Assembly (NCBI RefSeq): GCF_036226465.1 | Contig: NZ_CP108476.1 | Coordinates: forward strand, 7,316,001 to 7,380,000 | Reading direction: 5' to 3' | DNA: 64,000 nucleotides | Source: Kitasatospora sp. NBC_01250 | GTDB lineage: Bacteria > Actinomycetota > Actinomycetes > Streptomycetales > Streptomycetaceae | Shown here: piece after piece, positions 1 through 7,949 of the stretch | Position numbering within the stretch: position 1 is the first letter of the stretch | Layout of the letters: every line of letters starts with the position of its first letter | The notes under the pieces: generated by a model | What the model saw: only the letters and a program-made list of their open reading frames with translations | Database searches by the model: none | What the model was told of the DNA's origin: nothing | Position numbers and translations under genes: made by a program

Positions 1-594
1 CTGCGGCTGGCCGCCCCGCGCGACGCCGCGCAGCTGCGCGCCCAGCTGCGCGAGGCGCTGGAGGTCACGGACGCGCCGACCGTGGTGCGCTTCCCCAAGG
101 GCGAGGTCGGACCGGACCTCCCGGCCGTCGAGCACCTGGGCGGGGTGGACGTGCTGCAGCGCACCCGGGTGCCGGGCCGGGCCGGCCAGGACGTGCTGCT
201 GGTCTCGGTCGGCTCGATGGCCTGCGCCTGCCTGGACGCCGCCGCGCTGCTCACCGCCGACGGCCTGGCCACCACCGTGGTCGACCCGCGCTGGGTCAAG
301 CCGGTCGACCCGGCGCTCGTCCAACTCGCGGCCGCGCACAAGCTGGTGGTCACCGTCGAGGACAACGGCCGGGCCGGCGGCGTCGGTGCCGCCATCGCCC
401 AGGCGCTGCGGGACGCCGAGGTGGCCACCCCGCTGCGCGACCTGGGCATCCCGCAGGAGTTCCTCCAGCACGCCGGGCGCGGCGAGATCATGGAGGAGGC
501 CGGGCTGACCGGCACCGGGATCGCCGCCCAGACCGCCGCCTTCGCCAAGTACCTGCTGCCGAACCGAGGAGTGAACGAACCCCGTGCCAGCTGA
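1..594 (+). CDS. dxs: 1-deoxy-D-xylulose-5-phosphate synthase, C-terminal part
   Basis: Partial gene, cut by the left window edge; the frame is open from base 1. It encodes the last 197 residues of DXS, the thiamine-diphosphate enzyme that condenses pyruvate and glyceraldehyde 3-phosphate at the entry to the MEP isoprenoid pathway. The visible part is the transketolase C-terminal domain: VVRFPKG near the edge, then GSMACACLDAAALL, VVDPRWVKPVDP and VTVEDNGRAGGVGAAI, all typical of DXS. The stop overlaps the following aminotransferase start by 11 bases. In Streptomyces a second dxs copy sits in the hopanoid cluster beside such an aminotransferase, so this is probably that copy (inference from one neighbour only). 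Confidence 0.93.
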   Translation: MRLAAPRDAAQLRAQLREALEVTDAPTVVRFPKGEVGPDLPAVEHLGGVDVLQRTRVPGRAGQDVLLVSVGSMACACLDAAALLTADGLATTVVDPRWVKPVDPALVQLAAAHKLVVTVEDNGRAGGVGAAIAQALRDAEVATPLRDLGIPQEFLQHAGRGEIMEEAGLTGTGIAAQTAAFAKYLLPNRGVNEPRAS

Positions 595-1984
595 CCGACC
601 TGAAGGTGCCCTCGACCTCGCCGCCCTGCTCGCCGAGCGCGGCGGCGAGCGGTACGAGCTGCACGGCCGCTACCTCAACCCGCAGCTGCCGCGGATGCTG
701 CACACGATCGGCTTCGACAAGACCTACGACCACGCCCGCGGCCCCTTCTTCTACGACGCCGAGGGCAACGAGTACCTGGACATGCTGGCCGGCTTCGGTA
801 TCTTCGCGCTCGGCCGGCACCACCCGGTGGTGCGCGACGCGATCCAGCAGGTGATGGACCTCGACCTGCCCGACCTGACCCGCTTCGACTGCCCGCCGCT
901 GCCCGGTCTGCTGGCCGAGCGGCTGCTCGCCGAGGCGCCCGGCCTGGACCGGGTCTTCTTCGGCAACAGCGGCACCGAGGCGGTGGAGACGGCGATCAAG
1001 TTCGCCCGCTACGCCACCGGGCGCGGCCGGATCCTCTACTGCGACCACGCGTTCCACGGCCTGACCACCGGATCGCTGTCGATCAACGGCGAGGGCGGCT
1101 TCCGCAAGGGCTTCGGCCCGCTGCTGCCGGACACCGCGATCCCGCTCGGCGACCTCGGCGCGCTCCAGCGCGAACTGCGCAAGGGCGACGTGGCCGCGCT
1201 GATCGTCGAGCCGATCCAGGGCAAGGGGGTGCACGCCGCCCCGCCCGGCTGGCTGCGCGCCGCCCAGGAGCTGCTGCACGAGAACAAGGCGCTGCTCATC
1301 TGCGACGAGGTGCAGACCGGCATCGGGCGCACCGGGGCCTTCTTCGCCTACCAGGGCGAGGAGGGCGTGCAGCCCGACCTGGTCTGCGCGGCCAAGGCGC
1401 TCTCCGGCGGCTACGTGCCGATCGGCGCCACGCTGGGCAAGGGCTGGATCTTCGAGAAGGTCTACTCCTCGATGGACCGGGTGCTGGTGCACTCGGCCAG
1501 CTACGGCTCCAACGCCCAGGCGATGGCGGCGGGCCTGGCCACCCTGCAGGTGATGCGCGACGAGCAGGTGGTGGCCAATGCCCGCCGGGTCGGCGACCTG
1601 CTGCGCACCCGGTTGGCCGCGCTCACCGCGAAGTACGAGATGCTGGCCGAGGTCCGCGGGCGCGGTCTGATGATCGGCATCGAGTTCGGCCGACCCCGCT
1701 CGCTCAAGCTGCGCACCGGGTGGACCGCGCTGCAGGCCGCCCGCAAGGGGCTCTTCGCGCAGATGGTGGTGGTGCCGCTGCTGCAGCGGCACCGGATCCT
1801 CACCCAGGTCTCGGGCGACCACCTGGAGGTGATCAAGCTGATCCCGCCGCTGATCATCACCGAGCGTGAGGTGGACCGGTTCGTGGACGCGTTCAGCGAG
1901 GTGATGGACGACGCGCACAGCGGCGGCGGGCTGATGTGGGACTTCGGCAAGACCCTGGTCAAGCAGGCGGTGGGCAACCGGTAG
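584..1984 (+). CDS. hpnO: Class III PLP aminotransferase, hopanoid-cluster type
   Basis: A 466-residue fold-type I aminotransferase of the ornithine/acetylornithine family. Visible features are the phosphate-binding FFGNSGTEA (about 125-133), the cofactor aspartate in ICDEVQTGIGRTG (D241) and the Schiff-base lysine in CAAKALSGGY (K271). GTG start, with GAGGAG about 12 bases upstream inside the dxs end; the 11-base overlap implies translational coupling. In actinobacterial hopanoid loci the gene after dxs encodes the HpnO-type aminotransferase proposed to form aminobacteriohopanetriol. That role is inferred from the neighbour, and the squalene-hopene cyclase genes would lie left of the window. 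The residues alone do not fix the substrate. Confidence 0.85.
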   Translation: MPADRPEGALDLAALLAERGGERYELHGRYLNPQLPRMLHTIGFDKTYDHARGPFFYDAEGNEYLDMLAGFGIFALGRHHPVVRDAIQQVMDLDLPDLTRFDCPPLPGLLAERLLAEAPGLDRVFFGNSGTEAVETAIKFARYATGRGRILYCDHAFHGLTTGSLSINGEGGFRKGFGPLLPDTAIPLGDLGALQRELRKGDVAALIVEPIQGKGVHAAPPGWLRAAQELLHENKALLICDEVQTGIGRTGAFFAYQGEEGVQPDLVCAAKALSGGYVPIGATLGKGWIFEKVYSSMDRVLVHSASYGSNAQAMAAGLATLQVMRDEQVVANARRVGDLLRTRLAALTAKYEMLAEVRGRGLMIGIEFGRPRSLKLRTGWTALQAARKGLFAQMVVVPLLQRHRILTQVSGDHLEVIKLIPPLIITEREVDRFVDAFSEVMDDAHSGGGLMWDFGKTLVKQAVGNR

Positions 1985-2014
1985 CGCCGGCCCGGCCGGG
2001 CCGTGCTGTCCGGT

Positions 2015-2299
2015 TCACAGCTCGACCCGGCGTCTCTTGATCACCACGTAGAGATCGACGACGGCGACGACGGTCAGCACGAAGCAGACGACGGCGAAGC
2101 CGGTCAGCGCGCCCCGGGAGGGCACACCGGTCGGCTTCGCCATCGCCGCGACGACGGCGAAGGCGGCCGTCATCAGGGCGAAGACCGGTATGAAGATCAC
2201 TGAGAGCAGGAAGCGCAGTCTGAGGGCACTGCGTGCGGTGGCCGGCTCGGTCCCGCTGCGCCAGCGGCGCGGTGTGGTCGCATAGCGCATGCTGTCCAC
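2015..2299 (-). CDS. Small two-helix membrane protein (DUF6343-like)
   Basis: 94 residues. The basic N-terminus contains RSGTEPATARSALRLR, followed by two hydrophobic segments at about 31-53 and 66-86 and a short KRRR tail. The TARSALRLRFLLS pattern resembles the actinobacterial DUF6343 family, whose function is unknown. It is convergent with the aminotransferase, with a gap of 30 bases between the two stops. The coding strand points away from the hopanoid genes, so it is unlikely to belong to that operon. An internal start at Met4 is also possible. Confidence 0.65.
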   Translation of the reverse strand: MDSMRYATTPRRWRSGTEPATARSALRLRFLLSVIFIPVFALMTAAFAVVAAMAKPTGVPSRGALTGFAVVCFVLTVVAVVDLYVVIKRRRVEL

Positions 2300-2406
2300 C
2301 TCCGTCCGGATCGGGGTACCCCGGCCGCTCCGGGTTATTCCGGCGGTAGGCTCGGCGTCGTGGCGTTTCGCCCCCTGGCGGGAGCGCGAGGAACGGAGGA
2401 TCCGGC

Positions 2407-2655
2407 GTGAGCATCGCGGTGTGCACCATCTGCACCGGGACCGGACGGCTGGCCGGTCTGCAGTGCCGGACCTGCAAGGGCACGGGCACCACCGAGCGGG
2501 ACGGCGGCGGCAACTGCTTCCTGTGCAGCGGGACCGGCACCTACACCCGCTATCGTGTTTCGGCCGACGGCAGCAAGCAGGCTTACCGCGAGGAACCGTG
2601 CCGGACCTGCGACGGAACGGGGTCGATCACCGGGAGCCACCCCGTCGACGCTTGA
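2407..2655 (+). CDS. DnaJ-like zinc-finger mini-protein with four CxxCxGxG motifs
   Basis: 82 residues made almost entirely of four cysteine modules: CTICTGTG, CRTCKGTG, CFLCSGTG and CRTCDGTG. This is the CxxCxGxG arrangement of the DnaJ central zinc domain, where four repeats bind two zinc ions, but with no J domain or substrate-binding domain. GTG start chosen because GGAGGA lies just upstream (about 2395-2400). Free-standing proteins of this kind are common in actinobacteria and in thiol-rich partner proteins; no specific function is known to me. The next gene also encodes a CxxC mini-protein. Confidence 0.75.
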   Translation: MSIAVCTICTGTGRLAGLQCRTCKGTGTTERDGGGNCFLCSGTGTYTRYRVSADGSKQAYREEPCRTCDGTGSITGSHPVDA

Positions 2656-2735
2656 TCGACCATCAGTTCGCTCTTTCTGGGCCCGCGTCAAGCGGCTACC
2701 GTGGACGTACTCTTCGTAGTCGATGCGAGGTCGTC

Positions 2736-2939
2736 ATGGTCGCCACCGTCACCTACTCCCGGTACTGCGCCCACTGCGGCACCCCGGTCTCCGAGGGGCC
2801 GGAGGGTGGCTACGTCTGCGGTGCATGTTTCCACGTGGTCGAGCCGCTCGGCGCGGACGAGGCGCGCAAGGCCCGCCGGATCGAGCGGGCCGCGATGGTC
2901 GTGGAGGCAGCCCGGTTACGCGCGATGCGCGAGCGCTGA
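2736..2939 (+). CDS. Small zinc-ribbon-like protein, function unknown
   Basis: 67 residues starting MVATVTYSRYCAHCG. Two cysteine pairs, CAHC (about 11-14) and CGAC (about 28-31), are spaced as in a short zinc ribbon. A charged, probably helical C-terminal half rich in Arg, Ala and Glu follows. The longer frame upstream has no protein-like composition, so the ATG at 2736 is the likely start, although its ribosome-binding site is weak (GAGG about 9 bases upstream). It follows the four-finger protein by 80 bases on the same strand. I do not recognise a named family. Confidence 0.6.
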   Translation: MVATVTYSRYCAHCGTPVSEGPEGGYVCGACFHVVEPLGADEARKARRIERAAMVVEAARLRAMRER

Positions 2940-3150
2940 TCGCTCGGTCGAGCAGGCGTCCGGGCTGCGCCCTCTCCGGAGCTGCGAACGTGCTGCGACG
3001 TGTTCGAACGCATGGTTCGGCGCGGCCGGCCGCGCCCGGCGCACAGTCGTGTCCGGCGGTGCCGCCCGGCGTGCGCCGTTGTGCACCGGGCCGCATCCCC
3101 GGCGGGGATCCGTCTGTCCGTGCGCCTCGGCGGCGCCCGGTTCCGGACCG

Positions 3151-3205
3151 GAAAAAGACGTAGCGCCTTTGGTCATCTTCTGCCCGCGATGACCAGAGGC
3201 GCTAC
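3151..3205 (-). terminator. Rho-independent terminator of the FabG-type gene
   Basis: An 18-base stem with one mismatch (3160-3177 against 3188-3205) and a 10-base loop. Read on the minus strand it is followed by GTCTTTTTC, so both hairpin and U-tract are present. It lies 10 bases after the stop of the minus-strand reductase gene. Confidence 0.85.
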
Positions 3206-3215
3206 GACGGACGGA

Positions 3216-3983
3216 CTAGTCGAGCGGACCACCGGCTACGTAAATCACCTGTCCGCTGACGAAGCCCGCGCCCTCGCTGGCGAGGAACGAGATGGTGTGC
3301 GCGATGTCCTCGGGCGCACCCACCCGCTGGACCGGGATCTGGGTGGCCGCGGCCTCCTTGAAGGCCTCGAACTCCATGCCGACCCGGGCCGCGGTGGCGG
3401 CGGTCATGTCGGTGGCGATGAACCCGGGGGCCACCGCGTTGGCGGTGATGCCGAACTTGCCCAGCTCGATGGCCAGGGTCTTGGTGAAGCCCTGCAGGCC
3501 CGCCTTGGCGGCCGAGTAGTTGGCCTGGCCGCGGTTGCCCTGCGCCGAGGAGGAGGAGAGGTTGACGATGCGACCGAAGCCGGCGTCGACCATGTGCTTC
3601 TGCACCGCACGGGTCATCAGGAACGCGCCGCGCAGGTGCACGCTCATCACGGTGTCCCAGTCGGCGGCCGACATCTTGAAGAGCAGGTTGTCGCGGAGCA
3701 CCCCCGCGTTGTTCACCAGCACCACCGGCGTGCCGAGTTGGGCCGCGATCCGGTCCACGGCGGCCTGCACCTGGGCCTCGTCCGAGACGTCCGCGCCGAC
3801 GGCCAGGGCCTGCCCGCCGGCGGCGATGATCTTCTCGACGGTGTCCTTGCCGGCCGACTCCTCCAGGTCCACCACCGCGACGGCGTAGCCGTCGGCGGCC
3901 AGTCGCTGGGCGGTGGCGGCACCGATGCCGCGGGCGGCGCCGGTGACGATCGCGACCCGGGGCGTGCTGCTCTGTTCCGTCAT
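3216..3983 (-). CDS. fabG: 3-oxoacyl-ACP reductase-type short-chain dehydrogenase
   Basis: 255-residue classical SDR. The NAD(P)-binding motif TGAARGIG is at 14-21, NNAG at 91-94, and the catalytic Ser143, Tyr156 and Lys160 are in NLSSSSA and YSAAK; the C-terminal APGFIATDMT segment is typical of FabG. It would reduce a 3-oxoacyl thioester or a related ketone with NADPH. ATG start. Its upstream region (to 4402) separates it from the divergent MarR gene, so the MarR protein may control it. It is a stand-alone copy, not next to other fatty acid synthase genes, so its substrate may differ from that of the housekeeping FabG. Confidence 0.85.
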   Translation of the reverse strand: MTEQSSTPRVAIVTGAARGIGAATAQRLAADGYAVAVVDLEESAGKDTVEKIIAAGGQALAVGADVSDEAQVQAAVDRIAAQLGTPVVLVNNAGVLRDNLLFKMSAADWDTVMSVHLRGAFLMTRAVQKHMVDAGFGRIVNLSSSSAQGNRGQANYSAAKAGLQGFTKTLAIELGKFGITANAVAPGFIATDMTAATAARVGMEFEAFKEAAATQIPVQRVGAPEDIAHTISFLASEGAGFVSGQVIYVAGGPLD

Positions 3984-4402
3984 GCGTCGTACTCATCTCT
4001 CTTGGTTCGGAAGGGCCGGTCGGGCCGAGTGGGCCGGAGGTGGCCGCGGTCCCGCTGGTGCCGGAGCGCCCCGGAGTTGGGGGCGAGAGCGTTGTGCGGT
4101 CACCCTACCGGCGGGTAGTTGAGGGGACCAGAGCGCCTTGCCGGGCTGTTCCTGACCGAACGCTGGGGGAGAAATACCACAAGTCCGCCGAACATCCGTC
4201 TACTATCTGCCCCTGCCTGCCGCTGGGCGGACTCCGTTTGTATAGTGTGCGCCAGCAGCCGTCGGCTGCACGGCGGAGCTCCCCTCGATTCGGGTCGAAA
4301 TCAGTGCGGTTGATCTCGATTCGGGCCGGGGGAGGCCAGCACGCCGCTACTGCCCCGCCCGGGTGTCCCACAGCACGCCGGGTGTGACATCAGGACGGAT
4401 TC
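3984..4402. promoter_or_regulatory. Divergent promoter region with duplicated CTCGATTCGGG motif
   Basis: This is the intergenic region between the minus-strand fabG gene and the plus-strand tandem MarR gene. An 11-base sequence, CTCGATTCGGG, occurs twice (4284-4294 and 4315-4325), with starts exactly 31 bases apart, about three helical turns. The first copy extends into the small inverted repeat TTCGGGTCGAA. TATAGT at 4241-4246 could be a -10 box for the MarR gene. The repeats are seen directly; their role as an operator is inference. Confidence 0.45.
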
Positions 4403-5311
4403 ATGGTGCTGGGGGAGATCCCGACGACCCGTGTGCCCGGACGGCTTCAGCAGTCGCCCGGTCACCTCATCCGCGTGGCCCAGCAGGTGCACACCCGGCT
4501 GTGGTCCGAACACGTGGGAGCCGAACTGACGGCTCCTCAATTCGCGGTCCTGCTCGCGCTCGCTCTCGAACCGGGCGCCGACCAGCGCACCGTGGGCGAA
4601 CGAGCCTCGCTGGACAAGGCGACGATGGCCGAGATGGTCGCTCGGCTGGTACGGCGTGGCCTGGTGCTGCGCCGCCGCGATCCGGCGGACGGCCGGCGCA
4701 AGTTGCTCGCGCTCTCGCAGAACGGCGCCCAGGCGGTCCGTGAGGCCACCGGCGGCGTGGTGCGCGTTCAGCGCACCCTGTTCGAGCCGCTGACCAGCGA
4801 CGAGCAGCTCGATCTTGTTCGATTCCTGGCCAAGATAGCCAAGTTGGAGCCGGCCGCGGTGGCCGCGCTGACCGACACCAGGCCGCTGCTGGACGCGCAG
4901 CGGGCGGTCGGCTACCTGATCAGGGTCGGCCAGCAGGTGCACACCAAGCTCTGGTCCGAGCACGTCGGATCGGAGCTGACGGCACCTCAGTTCGCCGTGC
5001 TGGACGCCCTGGAGAGCGAACCAGGGGCTGACCAGCGCACCGTCGGCGAGCTGGCCTCGCTGGACAAGGCGACGATGGCCGAGATGGTCAGCCGACTGGT
5101 ACGGCGCGGTCTGGTGCTGCGTCGGCGCGATCCCTCGGACGGGCGGCGCAACCTGCTCTCGCTCTCGCCGACCGGTCAGGAGCTGCTGCACAGCGCCGCG
5201 GCCGGAGTGGCGGAAGTGGAGCGGCTGCTGCTCGAACCGCTGGATCCGGCCGAGCACCAGCCGGCCATTGCCCTGCTGGCAAAGGCGGCTCGACTCGCAC
5301 CGGTGGCGTAA
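4403..5311 (+). CDS. Tandem-duplicated MarR family regulator (two MarR domains in one chain)
   Basis: 302 residues built from two complete MarR domains in tandem. Residues 20-150 and 170-300 align without gaps at an exact 150-residue offset. HLIRVAQQVHTRLWSEHVG matches YLIRVGQQVHTKLWSEHVG, and both copies carry the winged-helix stretch SLDKATMAEMV.RLVRRGLVLRRRDP.DGRR. MarR proteins are normally homodimers of about 150 residues, so this chain could fold as a single-chain pseudo-dimer. Both recognition helices and wings look intact. ATG start. The duplicated motif upstream suggests autoregulation. The ligand and targets are unknown. Confidence 0.9.
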   Translation: MVLGEIPTTRVPGRLQQSPGHLIRVAQQVHTRLWSEHVGAELTAPQFAVLLALALEPGADQRTVGERASLDKATMAEMVARLVRRGLVLRRRDPADGRRKLLALSQNGAQAVREATGGVVRVQRTLFEPLTSDEQLDLVRFLAKIAKLEPAAVAALTDTRPLLDAQRAVGYLIRVGQQVHTKLWSEHVGSELTAPQFAVLDALESEPGADQRTVGELASLDKATMAEMVSRLVRRGLVLRRRDPSDGRRNLLSLSPTGQELLHSAAAGVAEVERLLLEPLDPAEHQPAIALLAKAARLAPVA

Positions 5312-5365
5312 CGATTCGCCCGGAAATTCCTGGGAATTGTCTGGGAATTACCTGAAGTTACGCAT

Positions 5366-5403
5366 AGGTGTGGGCGCCCGTCGACTGACGGGAGCCCACA
5401 CCT
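5366..5403. terminator. Strong hairpin between convergent genes
   Basis: Outer stem AGGTGTGGGC / GCCCACACCT with an inner CCCGTC / GACGGG stem, lying between the plus-strand MarR gene and the minus-strand aldo/keto reductase. An A-tract (GAAAAAA) follows on the plus strand, so no U-tract follows the stem in either direction. Streptomyces terminators often lack a U-tract. Termination is likely but not proved. Confidence 0.5.
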
Positions 5404-5512
5404 GAAAAAACGGACCCGGACTGAGCGCGGTTCAACTATCCGCACTCAGTTAGTCCCGGAAGCATCAGTGCTCCGGGAGAGGCCGGATCGGCCGATCCCA
5501 TGAGCCGGTGAC

Positions 5513-6367
5513 TCAGTTCCAGTCGAAGGTGGTCGGCTCGGGGCCCAGGCGCTTGCCGGTCTCGATGCCGGCGATCGCGGCGAGGTCCTCGGCGTCCAGC
5601 TCGAAGCCGGTCACCGCCAGGTTCTCCTTGATCCGCGAGGGGGTGACCGACTTCGGGATCGCGATCAGACCGCTCTGCAGGTGCCAGCGGAGCACCACCT
5701 GGGCGGTGGTCCGACCGTGCTTGGCGGCGATCTCGGTCAGGACCGGCTCGGTGAGCAGGTCCTTGCCCTGGCCCAGCGGGCTCCAGGCCTCGGTGGCGAT
5801 GCCGTGCTCGGCGTGGAAGGCGCGCAGCTCGTGCTGCGGGAAGTGCGGGTGCAGCTCGACCTGGTTGAGCGCCGGCACCACCGAGGTGGTCTCGAACAGG
5901 TGGGTCAGCTCGGCCCGGCCGAAGTTGGAGACACCGATCGCCCTGGTGCGACCTGAGGCGAGCAGCTCCTCCAGGCCCTGCCAGACGTTGGCGTAGCTGC
6001 CGTGCATCGGGCGCGGCCAGTGGATCAGGTAGAGGTCGACGTACTCCAGGCCGAGCTTGGCCAGCGAGGCGTCGAACTCGCTGAGCACGGCCTCCCGGCC
6101 GGCCTGGCCGCTCCAGTCGCGGGTGCCGCTGTTCCACAGCTTGGTGGTGATGAACAGCTCGTCGCGGGGGACGCCGGCCTGTCGGATGCCGAGGCCGGTG
6201 CCGGTCTCGTTCTCGTAGATGGCGGCGGTGTCGATGCTGCGGTAGCCCGCCTCGATGGCGGTCCGCACGGCGGCGGTCGCCTCGTCGTCGGGAACCTGCC
6301 AGACGCCGAAACCGAGCTGCGGGATCGCGACGCCGTTGTTCAGGGTGATCGTGGGGATGGTGCTCAC
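5513..6367 (-). CDS. Aldo/keto reductase (2,5-diketo-D-gluconate reductase type)
   Basis: 284-residue AKR with the full catalytic tetrad: Asp46 and Tyr51 in GYRSIDTAAIYENE, Lys76 in ITTKLWNS and His116 in LIHWPRP. The C-terminal IPKSVTPSRIKEN is the NADPH-binding loop of the AKR5/DkgA-like branch. These cytosolic enzymes reduce a broad range of aldehydes and keto sugars; the specific substrate cannot be read from the sequence. ATG start. It is a single-gene unit flanked by a LapA-like gene on the opposite strand. Confidence 0.88.
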   Translation of the reverse strand: MSTIPTITLNNGVAIPQLGFGVWQVPDDEATAAVRTAIEAGYRSIDTAAIYENETGTGLGIRQAGVPRDELFITTKLWNSGTRDWSGQAGREAVLSEFDASLAKLGLEYVDLYLIHWPRPMHGSYANVWQGLEELLASGRTRAIGVSNFGRAELTHLFETTSVVPALNQVELHPHFPQHELRAFHAEHGIATEAWSPLGQGKDLLTEPVLTEIAAKHGRTTAQVVLRWHLQSGLIAIPKSVTPSRIKENLAVTGFELDAEDLAAIAGIETGKRLGPEPTTFDWN

Positions 6368-6564
6368 GAGCTGTGGTGGCCCTTCGGGGTTGTCGAATTC
6401 TGCCGTCGGGTCAACAAGCGGCAGCTTCCGGGTGTTCCCGGCGCGGCGGATTGTGCCTGGTCCGGGCCGTCGGCCACCCGCTTGGGCGCCCCGCGCTACT
6501 CCGTTCGGGGCAGCTGGCGGCGGATCGCACGATCAGTCGGGGCCGCGGGGCGCAGACTGCCCGG

Positions 6565-6816
6565 GTGACCAGAAAATCGGACCCGTTCGCAGGACAGAAG
6601 CGGCAGGGCGACATCGCCGGCATCCCTACCAGGCTGATCGCCGGGGTGGTGCTCTTCGCGCTCGCGCTGTGGTTCCTGCTGGCCAATCTCAACAACGTCA
6701 AGATCCAGTTCTGGGTGTTCACCGTGACGGCACCGCTCTGGATCGCGCTCGCCGCGACACTGCTGATCGGTGGGGTGATCGGCTACCTGTTCAAGGGCCG
6801 ACGCGAGGGGCGGTAG
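6565..6816 (+). CDS. LapA/DUF1049-like small membrane protein
   Basis: 83 residues from a GTG start. A charged N-terminus (VTRKSDPFAGQKRQGD) precedes two transmembrane segments at about 27-46 and 56-77, separated by a LLANLNNVKIQFWVF stretch and ended by FKGRREGR. The NxxxVxxxF loop between the helices is characteristic of the LapA (lipopolysaccharide assembly protein A, DUF1049) domain. In actinobacteria, which have no LPS, the role is unknown. A longer reading frame exists upstream, but it overlaps the aldo/keto reductase promoter and has no conserved composition. Confidence 0.72.
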   Translation: MTRKSDPFAGQKRQGDIAGIPTRLIAGVVLFALALWFLLANLNNVKIQFWVFTVTAPLWIALAATLLIGGVIGYLFKGRREGR

Positions 6817-6903
6817 CCCGCGCCACCAGCCGGGATCCGGCGTCAGTGATCACTGCAAGTAGGCCTTGGTGAGCGATTGCCAACTTCTGCTTATGATTCA
6901 GGG

Positions 6904-7809
6904 ATGCTGGACTCCCGACACATCCGGACCTTCCACGAGGTGGTCAGCACCGGCTCGTACACCGCCGCCGCCCGCTCGCTCGGCTACACCCAACCGGCCG
7001 TCACCCAGCAGATCCGTGCGCTGGAACGGGAGACCGGGGTCCCGCTCTTCACCCGGGACGGCCGCCGGATGCGGCTGACCGAGGCCGGCGAGACGCTGGC
7101 CCGGCACGCCGCGGTGATCCTCGGCAACCTCGGCGCCGCGCAGCAGCAGCTCCAGGCGCTGGCCCGGCTGCGGGCCGGACGGGTGCGGGTCTGCGCCTTC
7201 CCCAGCGCCAACGCCACCCTGATCCCCGCGGCGATGGCCCGGCTGCTGGCCGACCACCCGGCGGTGCGGGTCGAACTGCTGGAGGCCGAGCCGCCCGAGT
7301 CGCTGAACAAGCTGCTGGCCGGCGAGTGCGACATCGCGCTCTCCTTCAGCTACCCGGGGATGCGCGCCGAGCTGCCGGGCGAGCTGGTGGAGATTCCGCT
7401 GATGGAGGACCTGCTGACGGTGCTGCTGCCGGTCGGCCATCCGCTGGGCCGCCGGCACGCCGTGCGGCTGGCCGAGCTGGCCCAGGCCCGGTGGATCGCC
7501 GGGTGCGCGCGCTGCCGGGCGAACTTCCTGCACATCTGCACGGAGGCGGGCTTCGAACCCGACATCGTCTTCACCACGGACGACAACCTGGCACTGCAGA
7601 GCCTGGTGGCGGCCGGGGTGGGGCTGGCGGTGGCGCCCTCGCTGGTCCTGTCCTTCCTGTGCCACCGCAAGGTCACCGGGCGGGCGCTGGAGCCGCACGT
7701 CCGCCGCCAGGTCTGCGCCTACGTGCTGCGCGAGCACCTGCTGCTGCCCGCCACCGAGCTGGTGCTGGACGGACTGCGCTCGGCCGCCGCGGCCCGGCTC
7801 GGCTGCTGA
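6904..7809 (+). CDS. LysR family transcriptional regulator
   Basis: 301 residues. The N-terminal winged helix-turn-helix (LDSRHIRTFHEVVSTGSYTA, then SLGYTQPAVTQQIRALE, about 2-60) is followed by a type 2 periplasmic-binding-like effector domain (about 90-290). ATG at 6904 is preferred over an upstream ATG because LysR proteins begin at this point in the fold. Two nearby cysteines in GCARCRAN could be sensory. The cysteine dioxygenase gene begins 140 bases downstream on the same strand, so control of sulfur amino acid oxidation is a reasonable guess but is not shown by the sequence. Confidence 0.88.
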   Translation: MLDSRHIRTFHEVVSTGSYTAAARSLGYTQPAVTQQIRALERETGVPLFTRDGRRMRLTEAGETLARHAAVILGNLGAAQQQLQALARLRAGRVRVCAFPSANATLIPAAMARLLADHPAVRVELLEAEPPESLNKLLAGECDIALSFSYPGMRAELPGELVEIPLMEDLLTVLLPVGHPLGRRHAVRLAELAQARWIAGCARCRANFLHICTEAGFEPDIVFTTDDNLALQSLVAAGVGLAVAPSLVLSFLCHRKVTGRALEPHVRRQVCAYVLREHLLLPATELVLDGLRSAAAARLGC

Positions 7810-7949
7810 GTCGCCGTCAGGCAGGTTCTCGGGCAGTGATGCTGAGGAGCCGTCACCCCGAGGACCGGGGCGGATCGATAAGCGGGCGTAGGGGAACGCC
7901 AAGAAACGCTGCTTGGACGCGGCCGAGGGCCGGGGCGGAAGCTGCTGGC

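Noticed and set aside
5366..5410. Classic U-tract terminator for the MarR gene
   Set aside because: The hairpin is real, but an A-tract follows on the plus strand, so it lacks the U-tract on either side; kept only as a hairpin.
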